This document shows positions 6,688-12,601 of a DNA stretch of 12,601 nucleotides, piece by piece. Within the stretch, counting starts at the first letter, position 1, and the number at the start of each line of letters is the position of its first letter. The notes under the pieces were generated by a model that saw only the letters and a program-made list of their open reading frames with translations, was not told where the DNA came from and ran no database searches. The DNA lies in contig CP070706.1 in the NCBI GenBank assembly GCA_020350085.1, positions 799,074 through 811,674 on the forward strand, read 5' to 3'. The translations under genes and the position numbers were made by a program. The stretch is from Acidobacteriota bacterium. GTDB taxonomy: Bacteria > Acidobacteriota > Polarisedimenticolia > J045.

Positions 6688-9597
6688 TCAGGGGCAGCTG
6701 CCCGTGGCCGCTTCGATCTCCTCGTCGCGAACTCCTTGCTGCGAAAGTGACAGCGACTGATAGGTCATCGGCCCGGAAAGCGCCACGCCACGGACGAGCA
6801 TCCAGAATCCCTCCCCGGGCGCCGGAGCATCGGCGTGATCGAGCGTCGTGCCCGCGTGATCGTCTGCCAGGCAGGTGTCCGTTGCCTCGGCAAAGTTACC
6901 GCCCGTCGAGAGCAGCGTCACGAGATCGCCGCGAACCACGTCGTAGCTCGTCGCTCCGTGAAGGTCCGACCAATTCAACCGATCGCGCTCGACGAGCAGC
7001 TCGACCCGTGCCGTCGTCTCGCTCAGACCGTTCAGCTCGATGTCGTCAATGTTCCATCCGCTGCCCATCAGTGGCAGCTGATGCGTCACGCCGTAGCCCC
7101 AACGCACGTAGAACGTGTCGCGATTGTCCGCTGAGTTGGATACGTCGAAGCTCTGCCGCGACCAGGCGCCATCAGTCGTCGTCTCGCTCATGATCCACGT
7201 TGAGTACCAGATCGAACCGTTGTTCGACACCTCGACACTCGCCGAACCGTAGGGCGGACCGGCCAGATTGAGCCAGCGCTCGAACTCGAGCTGTACTCCA
7301 CTGACGTTTTGGAGATCGAACGGCCCTGCTGTCAGATAGTACGGCCCTCCGAGCATCGGCGTGATGTTGCCGAGCAGATTCGTGCCGTAAACGTTGTCTC
7401 CCGTGCAGCCGCCGTCGGGGTCCGGGTTGAGAATCGCTCCGCCGCCCTCGCCGGTCGGCCTGCCGAACTCCCACTCCCCCTCCAGGCTCCAGCCGGGGTC
7501 CTCCTCGAGCGCCATTCGATACATCGCCAGTCGCTGACCGATGTTGACCGTCACCGAACGTGTCGTGTCGCCGTCGTGATTCGTCAGGTTCACGAAGGAG
7601 ACCTCGCCTCGATGCTGCCCGTTGTCGAGATTGCGCGCGCCGTCATTGAGCTGGACCGTCACCGGTACGCTGCCGCCGGCCTCGATCGTCCCGCGGGAGG
7701 ACGAGATGCTGATCCAGGGCTCGTCGGCCAACACCTCGTACTCGAGGGGCGTCTCGTCGTGGTTCAGCAGCGTGTAGTCGATACTCAACGGTGCGAGCGG
7801 CCCACCGGCCGGCCCCTCCGAGACCAGTCCCGTGCTGGGCTGGACCTCGAGTCCCGTCCGCGGCCCCACCGTTCCGACGACCCGCAGCGACGGATCGCCG
7901 AACACGATCCAGGTGTCGAACATCTCGACCCCGCTGGCACTGTAGGCATCCATCATCGACGACGAGCCGGCGAAGTACAGCGCGCCGATGCTGTGATACG
8001 GCCGCGCCGTATTGGTCAGCAGCAGGTTGAATTCGTCCTGGGCCTCCATCGGCGGCGCCCAGCTTTGCAGGATCGACGAGCCGTACATCGCGATCGCACC
8101 CGTCGGCGCTCCGGTGGTGTCGTTGGTGGCCCGCAGCCAGGCTTCGGCAAAGCACGCATTGGTGGTGTCGAACTCGCCGTTGTTGCAGGCGACCGAGAAG
8201 ATGAACGGCAGCTCGTCGTCGTTGACGAGGGCGTTCACATCCGCATTGTTGAAGCCGCTCGTGCCCCAGCCTGTCTGCGATCCGTGACCGCAGTAGTTCA
8301 CGATCCCGCGGCCGGCGTTGACGGCGTCGGCGACGTGACTGTCCCTGGCACCCGGATCGTAGATCTCGTCGACGAGGGTGTAGTCATCCGCCAACAGCCA
8401 GCTGCGAATCTCGGACATGTGCTGCTTGTCAGACTGACCTTCGTCACCCTGCCCGGCACCCTCACTCGAGGCGATTCCCGTGCCGCGTTTGAACCAGTCG
8501 GTCTGCGTCGCCTGCGAATCCTCGTAATCGATCGTGCGATCGACTTGTGTTTGCAGCTGTTCGACTGTCTGCGCCGAAAAGCGGCCCACGAGAATCTCAG
8601 GGTAGTCGTCGTTGCCAGCGAGCTTGGAGTAGATCGGATCGGCAGCGCCGCCGTGGGCCTGCGGCGTGGCCACCTGGGCTGCATCACCGACGAGCAGCAC
8701 GAACGCCAGATCACGCGTGTCGTAGGCGTTCTGGATGTAGCTCTTGATCGAGCTGGCATCGTTGCCGATCGTGCCCACGCCGACCAATTCTGTGGTAATC
8801 CCGATCGACTGCTTGTGTGAGACGAATTCGGACATCTCACCGAGCCACGGGTCGTGGCAGATGATCAGCATCTCCCCTTCCTCATCGATAGGATCGTAGT
8901 CCTCACTGCTGGAGGGTGGAGCGTAATTCAAGAAGTGAGCCTCGTAGATCTCCTGGAACGAGCGCACCTCCCCCGTTTCGGCATCGCTGCGATGGAAGAC
9001 ATTGATCTTCCCGGGGCCGATCGAGACCACTTCCACGACGATCTCGCGAAACACCCGCAGCACCTTGCTCACGGGGTTGTACTGGAAGGGGTAGACCGTG
9101 ATGACCGCTCCTCGATGGTCTCTCATGATGTAGGGGCTCGAGAGACTGGCGAGTCGACCGGGCAGGAACGCGTCTACGTGATAGACAGCCCCGAATTCGT
9201 ACGGGACCGTCGCCGGATCCACTCGCCGGCTCAATGGGCCTTTGGACGGCGCGACCGAGATCAGCGTTTCTTCGTAGCTGGACGAAAGAACGTTCAGCGA
9301 CATCTCGGCATCGTCCGGAACGATGATGCTTCGAGCGGCGTAGGGAAGCGCGGGTGCGCCCTTTTCGCGAGATATCGGCTCTCCGGGCATCATGACCCGT
9401 TCGTAGAGTTCACCTCCGATCGAGACGGTCTCCGTCTCGTAACCATGAAATGTGAACTTGACGACCGTCCGCTCGCCGTCGTCGGAAATCACGTCGGTCG
9501 TGACGGATGCTCCGGCGAATCCATCACCAAAACTGCCTGCCACGACACATACTGCTGCGCAAACGGTGGCGCAGAGACGGAGCAGAGCCTTCCTCAT
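6688..9597 (-). CDS. secreted C25-family (gingipain-type) cysteine peptidase 2 with Ig-like, jelly-roll and FN3-like modules
   Basis: This intact 969-residue exported peptidase closely follows the gingipain pattern. A signal peptide (ALLRLCATVCAAVCVVAG) covers about 1-28. A C25 propeptide (about 35-195) contains GAPALPYAARSIIVP. The catalytic domain (about 240-575) carries FVLLVGDAAQV, H438 in NYCGHGSQTGWGTSGF and C471 in FIFSVACNNGEFDTTNACF. The His-Cys spacing of 33 equals that of gingipain RgpB, and the domain closes with FGDPSLRVVG. Residues 583-687 form a BACON/Ig-like domain, 700-857 a jelly-roll/MAM-like module ending SGWNIDDIEL, and 863-940 an FN3-like module (LNWSDLHGATSYDVVRG). No type IX sorting signal follows. 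ATG 9597 is preferred because GAGGAGG sits 8 bases upstream and a signal peptide begins there; the open frame to 9816 is Arg-rich and not coding-like. Substrate specificity is unknown. Confidence 0.93.
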   Translation of the reverse strand: MRKALLRLCATVCAAVCVVAGSFGDGFAGASVTTDVISDDGERTVVKFTFHGYETETVSIGGELYERVMMPGEPISREKGAPALPYAARSIIVPDDAEMSLNVLSSSYEETLISVAPSKGPLSRRVDPATVPYEFGAVYHVDAFLPGRLASLSSPYIMRDHRGAVITVYPFQYNPVSKVLRVFREIVVEVVSIGPGKINVFHRSDAETGEVRSFQEIYEAHFLNYAPPSSSEDYDPIDEEGEMLIICHDPWLGEMSEFVSHKQSIGITTELVGVGTIGNDASSIKSYIQNAYDTRDLAFVLLVGDAAQVATPQAHGGAADPIYSKLAGNDDYPEILVGRFSAQTVEQLQTQVDRTIDYEDSQATQTDWFKRGTGIASSEGAGQGDEGQSDKQHMSEIRSWLLADDYTLVDEIYDPGARDSHVADAVNAGRGIVNYCGHGSQTGWGTSGFNNADVNALVNDDELPFIFSVACNNGEFDTTNACFAEAWLRATNDTTGAPTGAIAMYGSSILQSWAPPMEAQDEFNLLLTNTARPYHSIGALYFAGSSSMMDAYSASGVEMFDTWIVFGDPSLRVVGTVGPRTGLEVQPSTGLVSEGPAGGPLAPLSIDYTLLNHDETPLEYEVLADEPWISISSSRGTIEAGGSVPVTVQLNDGARNLDNGQHRGEVSFVNLTNHDGDTTRSVTVNIGQRLAMYRMALEEDPGWSLEGEWEFGRPTGEGGGAILNPDPDGGCTGDNVYGTNLLGNITPMLGGPYYLTAGPFDLQNVSGVQLEFERWLNLAGPPYGSASVEVSNNGSIWYSTWIMSETTTDGAWSRQSFDVSNSADNRDTFYVRWGYGVTHQLPLMGSGWNIDDIELNGLSETTARVELLVERDRLNWSDLHGATSYDVVRGDLVTLLSTGGNFAEATDTCLADDHAGTTLDHADAPAPGEGFWMLVRGVALSGPMTYQSLSLSQQGVRDEEIEAATGSCP

Positions 9598-9965
9598 CGC
9601 ACGTGCCTCCTCGCAGTCTCTCGGAAGAACCTGCGCGGACTCGCGCGACGGGGCTCTGCGGTCGCAGGCGCTTGGAGCCGAGCGCATCCCTGTGCCGGCG
9701 CGCACATTGGGCGGCCGGTGGCGTGTCTGTGGCCGCGCCCCCGTCGCCCGCCGCGCTACCGTGCGGCGCGCACTCGCGCGGAACTTCGAGAGGCGGTTCC
9801 GGACCAGCCCTCGCAAGCTCAGGGCGGGGGGTCACTCGTTGTTATACAGGTTTTTTGAGGGGTTGGAGTCTAGGCAAACTGGCTAAACGGCGATTGTTAG
9901 CAATGCAGAGAGGTGTCACCGGCTTCTTCTCACGCGCACGAAACCCACCGAGACGATCGAAGGCA
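9598..9965. promoter_or_regulatory. 368-bp intergenic region: leader of C25 peptidase 2 with an AT-rich island
   Basis: No gene is supported here. The GC-rich part next to the peptidase (9598-9830) reads as Arg-rich nonsense in every frame. An AT-rich island (about 9838-9905) contains, on the minus strand, TATAAC (complement 9841-9846), a good -10 sequence, but the hexamers 16-18 bp upstream do not resemble TTGACA. If used, it would give an mRNA leader of about 235 bases. GGTGTCACC at 9911-9919 is a short quasi-palindrome of unknown meaning. No intrinsic terminator for the GH15 gene is visible. Confidence 0.35.
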
Positions 9966-11798
9966 TCAACTCGTGCCGAGCGCGCGATCGAGATTGAACG
10001 CGGCGCTGATCAAAGCGAGATGCGTGAAGGCTTGCGGGTTGTTGCCGAGCGCCTCGCCGCAGCAACCGGTCTGCTCGGCGTACAGTCCCAAGTGATTCGC
10101 ATAGCCGAGCATCTGCTCGAAGATCAGTCGCGCCTGATTCAAACGCTTCGGATCCACACGTCCGGCGCGCGTCAACGCCTCGACGAGCCAGAATGTGCAG
10201 ATGTTGAACGTACCTTCGTCTCCAGCCAGCCCGTCGGGAGACTCCGAGACGTTGTAGCGGTAAACGAGGCTGTTCGAAACCAGGCCTCCCCGTGGTGGCG
10301 GCTGCAAGGTCGCGTCGAGCGTCTTCAGCATCCGGCCGTCCGTCGGCGAGAGGAAGAACACAAGCGGCATCATCAGGTTGGCGGCATCTAGCGAATCCGC
10401 ACCATAGTACTGCGTGAACGCCCTGCGCCGGGGATTCCAGCCCTCGCGCATGATCTGCTCGTAGATCGTGTCGCGCGTTTGCAGCCATCGATTCCTTTCG
10501 GCCGGAAACGAACGCCGATCGGCGAGCCGCAGACCTCGATCCAGAGCAACCCAGCACATCAGCTTGGAGTAGACGAACTGCTGCCGCCCTCCGCGGACTT
10601 CCCAGATTCCTTCGTCCGGCTGCTGCCAGTGGTGCGCGACCCAATCGAGCAGTCTGCGAAGGTGAACCCAAAGATCGAACGAGATCGGGCTTCCGTACTT
10701 GTTGTAGAGATAGACCGAATCCATCAGCTCGCCGTAAATGTCGAGCTGGAGCTGGTTGTAAGCGCCGTTGCCAATTCTGACCGGTCGCGATCCCTGGTAA
10801 CCCTCGAAGTGGTCCAGTGTCTCTTCGGTCAGCTCGTGTCGCCCATCGATGCCGTACATGATCTGCAGCGAGCCGTCCGGCTCGAGCTCGTGACAGCGCG
10901 CGTCGATCCAGCTCATGAACGCTTCGGCCTCCTCGATGAAGCCGATGCGAAGCAGTCCGTACAGTGTGAACGCGGCATCGCGAATCCAGGTGTAGCGGTA
11001 GTCCCAGTTCCGCTCGCCACCGATGCCCTCGGGAAGACTGCAGGTCGGCGCGGCGACGATCGCGCCCGTCGGCTCGAAGGTCAGCAGCTTGAGCACGAGC
11101 GCCGAGCGACGGACCATTTCCCGCCATCGCCCGCGATAGGCACTTTGGGAAAGCCAACGACGCCACCACTCCACGGTCAGCTCGAACCGCTGCTCGATCT
11201 CGTCCTCCGATACGGCGGTATGACACTCCCCGGAAGAACCGAGCTCTTCGAGCACGAACGTCTCGCTTTGACCCTCCTCGAGCGTGAAATCGGAACTGAC
11301 ACCTCTTTCGAACCGCTCTAGAGGTACCTTCGTCGAAAGACCCAGGCCGAGCGCGGCGGAATGGAAACAAGCTCCTTGCGAAGTGATGTGCGTTTCGTGC
11401 CTGTCACGCGCGTAGTTGAACGCGGGGCAGCACTCCATCCGGAAACGCAGCGAGCCTCTGACGGCACTCACGCGACGGACTAGCTGTCTTCGTCCACCGC
11501 GGGGCGCGCCACGTCCCACAGGCATGAAGTCCGTCAGCTCTCCCACCCCGTCGGGTGCGAGGAATCTGGTGACGAGGACGTTCGTGTCCGGCCAGTAGAA
11601 CTGCTTGTGCCGTGGCTTGTCGTTGGCTGGCACGATGCGGAAGTGGCCTCCCTTCTGGGAGTCCAGCAGCGCCGCGAACACGCTCGGTGAGTCGAAGTGC
11701 GGGTAGCAGAACCAGTCGATCGATCCGTGCATGCCGACGAGTGCGACCGTATGCATGTCGCCGACGAGGCCGTAGTTTTCGATCGGCGCGTAAGGCAT
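9966..11798 (-). CDS. GH15 family glycosidase (glucoamylase / trehalase-type inverting alpha-glucosidase)
   Basis: The 610-residue product matches full-length bacterial GH15 enzymes, which hydrolyse alpha-glucosidic bonds (maltodextrin, trehalose or similar) with inversion. It starts MPYAPIENYGLVGDMHTVAL, the standard N-terminus, with an N-terminal beta-sandwich (about 1-240) and an (alpha/alpha)6 barrel (about 245-605). Signature blocks are SLPEGIGGERNWDYRYTWIR (254-273), GNGAYNQLQLDIYGE (343-357), DEGIWEVRGG (395-404, E400 predicted general acid) and LYAEQ ... GEALGNNPQAFTHLALI (572-597, E575 predicted base). The last block has Asn where Phe is common in GNFPQ. There is no signal peptide, so it is cytoplasmic. 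ATG 11798 is supported by GGGAG 8 bases upstream; the longer frame to 11951 lacks family sequence. No trehalose- or glycogen-synthesis genes flank it, so trehalase versus glucoamylase remains open. Confidence 0.92.
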   Translation of the reverse strand: MPYAPIENYGLVGDMHTVALVGMHGSIDWFCYPHFDSPSVFAALLDSQKGGHFRIVPANDKPRHKQFYWPDTNVLVTRFLAPDGVGELTDFMPVGRGAPRGGRRQLVRRVSAVRGSLRFRMECCPAFNYARDRHETHITSQGACFHSAALGLGLSTKVPLERFERGVSSDFTLEEGQSETFVLEELGSSGECHTAVSEDEIEQRFELTVEWWRRWLSQSAYRGRWREMVRRSALVLKLLTFEPTGAIVAAPTCSLPEGIGGERNWDYRYTWIRDAAFTLYGLLRIGFIEEAEAFMSWIDARCHELEPDGSLQIMYGIDGRHELTEETLDHFEGYQGSRPVRIGNGAYNQLQLDIYGELMDSVYLYNKYGSPISFDLWVHLRRLLDWVAHHWQQPDEGIWEVRGGRQQFVYSKLMCWVALDRGLRLADRRSFPAERNRWLQTRDTIYEQIMREGWNPRRRAFTQYYGADSLDAANLMMPLVFFLSPTDGRMLKTLDATLQPPPRGGLVSNSLVYRYNVSESPDGLAGDEGTFNICTFWLVEALTRAGRVDPKRLNQARLIFEQMLGYANHLGLYAEQTGCCGEALGNNPQAFTHLALISAAFNLDRALGTS

Positions 11799-12116
11799 TG
11801 ATCCGCTCCCTGAGACTCCGTCTGCGAGGGTCGCAGTATGCCGCCGTGCCCGGGGCCGTGTCAGTCGGGAAGCGGCCTCGGCCGCCCGTTCAGAACCGGT
11901 TTGGGCACCGCGAAATACGATAAAAAGGCGGAAGTCTGGCAGGCCGGCCATCCACGGCTGACTTCGAATGTCGGTCCCCCCGGAGGGCGGTCCCCGGGCT
12001 GCGGCCCACCCCGCGGGTGACGCGAAGCGGCCTCTCCGACAATAATTTGATACTCATACTCCCCACAGCTCTGGGTCACCCTTGTGCCACGAGAGGTGGC
12101 TCAGCAGGATCGACGC
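11799..12116. promoter_or_regulatory. 318-bp divergent intergenic region between GH15 and the right-edge gene
   Basis: It must contain the starts of two divergent transcripts. The sequence is GC-rich except for AT-rich patches at about 11910-11927 (AAATACGATAAAAAGG) and 12040-12060 (AATAATTTGATACTCATACT). The second lies about 60-75 bp before ATG 12117 and is the likeliest promoter zone for the plus-strand gene, but I cannot align a convincing -35/-10 pair. A C/G-run tract at about 11976-12014 could fold in several ways, without one clear hairpin. Confidence 0.4.
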
Positions 12117-12601
12117 ATGATCGACGACAAGCAGCGCAGCACGACCTCGGACGAAGCCCTTCCCGCCGAGCCGCCTGCGCCCGCCGACAATCCGGGCCCC
12201 GATGAGAGCCCGAGCACACCGGAGAGCGAGGCAGCCCCGAGCGAAAGCGAGCCGGCTGGCGAGCCGCCGGCCGAACGCTCGAAAGCGGACGCTGCGGACG
12301 ACTCGGACGACGACGTTTCCAGACCGGAAGGACCGCCGCCGCGAGAGCCTTCTGCGGCCGAGACCTCTGAACCGCCCGTGGAGCCAGAAGAAGCGACCGC
12401 CGGTGCCGCACCCGTGGGCTCTGCAGACGACGGTTCGGCGCAGGCCGCCGGGGCTGTATCCGAAGAGAAGCCCCCGGCACCCTCCGCTGTCCCCGTTCCC
12501 GGCGAGGAGTGGGGCTTCATCGACGACGAAGGCAAGATCCATCAGCGTGACGGGGTGCGATTCGAGGGCCGCGTCATCGGTCGCGCGCGCGGTCGCACCA
12601 G
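12117..12601 (+). CDS. acidic low-complexity protein, possibly DUF349, N-terminal part only (runs off the window)
   Basis: An ATG at 12117 (AGGA at 12106-12109, 7 bases upstream) opens a frame with no stop for 161 codons to the window edge. Residues 1-128 are disordered and dominated by Pro, Glu, Ala, Ser and Asp (for example DDSDDDVSRPEGPPP), with no signal peptide. From 129 the composition changes to folded sequence: GEEWGFIDDEGKIHQRDG, then GRVIGRARGR. The W-G-x-[IV]-D-[DE]-[DE]-G pattern resembles the repeat that begins DUF349 proteins, which often follow such acidic tails; this is a family-level guess from about 30 residues. Competing minus-strand frames over the same bases are Arg/Ser-rich shadows. 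Being a gene is fairly sure; the identity is not. Confidence 0.7.
   Translation, partial: MIDDKQRSTTSDEALPAEPPAPADNPGPDESPSTPESEAAPSESEPAGEPPAERSKADAADDSDDDVSRPEGPPPREPSAAETSEPPVEPEEATAGAAPVGSADDGSAQAAGAVSEEKPPAPSAVPVPGEEWGFIDDEGKIHQRDGVRFEGRVIGRARGRT

Noticed and set aside
7309..8820. 503-residue plus-strand frame opposite C25 peptidase 2
   Set aside because: Arg/Val/Asp/His-rich shadow of the coding strand, without domain-like sequence; the opposing frame is a clear gingipain-type peptidase.
9598..9816. N-terminal extension of C25 peptidase 2 upstream of ATG 9597
   Set aside because: The 73 extra residues are Arg-rich and would bury the signal peptide; GAGGAGG at a proper distance fixes the start at 9597.
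9848..9860. T-run (TTTTTT, 9851-9856) as a plus-strand intrinsic terminator
   Set aside because: No GC-rich stem precedes it, and no plus-strand gene ends nearby.
11799..11951. N-terminal extension of the GH15 protein
   Set aside because: The family N-terminus begins at MPYAPIENYGLVGD, with a good ribosome site just upstream; the extension has no family similarity.
12054..12542. Minus-strand frames over the right edge (12054-12542, 12076-12480, 12101-12535)
   Set aside because: Arg-, Ser- or Gly-rich shadows of the acidic plus-strand frame, which has a ribosome site and ends in folded-domain-like sequence.

Overview
The window looks like a chromosomal segment of a high-GC bacterium with Sec-dependent exported proteins. 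I cannot name the organism. Two secreted C25 (gingipain-type) cysteine peptidases with C-terminal Ig/jelly-roll/FN3-like modules, but no type IX sorting domain, argue against Bacteroidota. The mix would suit an uncultured, secretome-rich lineage such as Acidobacteriota or a relative, but that is an inference. No RNA genes, CRISPR arrays, insertion sequences or att-like repeats were seen.

Layout, left to right. Positions 1-112 hold nothing readable. 113-613 (+) is the decayed C-terminal part of a thiamine-diphosphate (PoxB/acetolactate-synthase-like) enzyme with two compensating frameshifts and a lost cofactor-binding Asp. 752-1114 (+) is a single-domain STAS anti-sigma-factor antagonist whose tail overlaps, convergently, the end of a class I SAM methyltransferase (1095-1730, -). 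1821-4835 (-) is a C25 peptidase of about 1,000 codons, split by one in-frame TAG at 2310-2312 into an 841-residue ORF and a 162-codon tail. 4946-5356 (-) encodes a small unknown secreted protein just upstream of that peptidase. A 312-bp divergent intergenic region separates it from an alpha/beta-hydrolase lipoprotein (5669-6634, +), which converges on a second, intact C25 peptidase (6688-9597, -). A 368-bp leader/spacer follows, then a GH15 glucoamylase/trehalase-type glycosidase (9966-11798, -). The right edge (12117 onward, +) starts an acidic, low-complexity protein that may be a DUF349 protein and runs out of the window.

How the genes may work together: 1821-9597 reads as an extracytoplasmic hydrolysis region, with two unlike C25 peptidases around a small secreted protein and a membrane-anchored S33-like hydrolase that could act on released peptides or esters. 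Joint function is inferred only from export signals and proximity. The methyltransferase, STAS protein, GH15 enzyme and edge gene look like unrelated cytoplasmic neighbours.

The most unusual features are the single amber codon inside the jelly-roll domain of the first C25 peptidase, the pairing of two different C25 subfamilies with a small secreted orphan, the decayed ThDP enzyme, and a perfect hairpin directly next to the ribosome binding site of the hydrolase.
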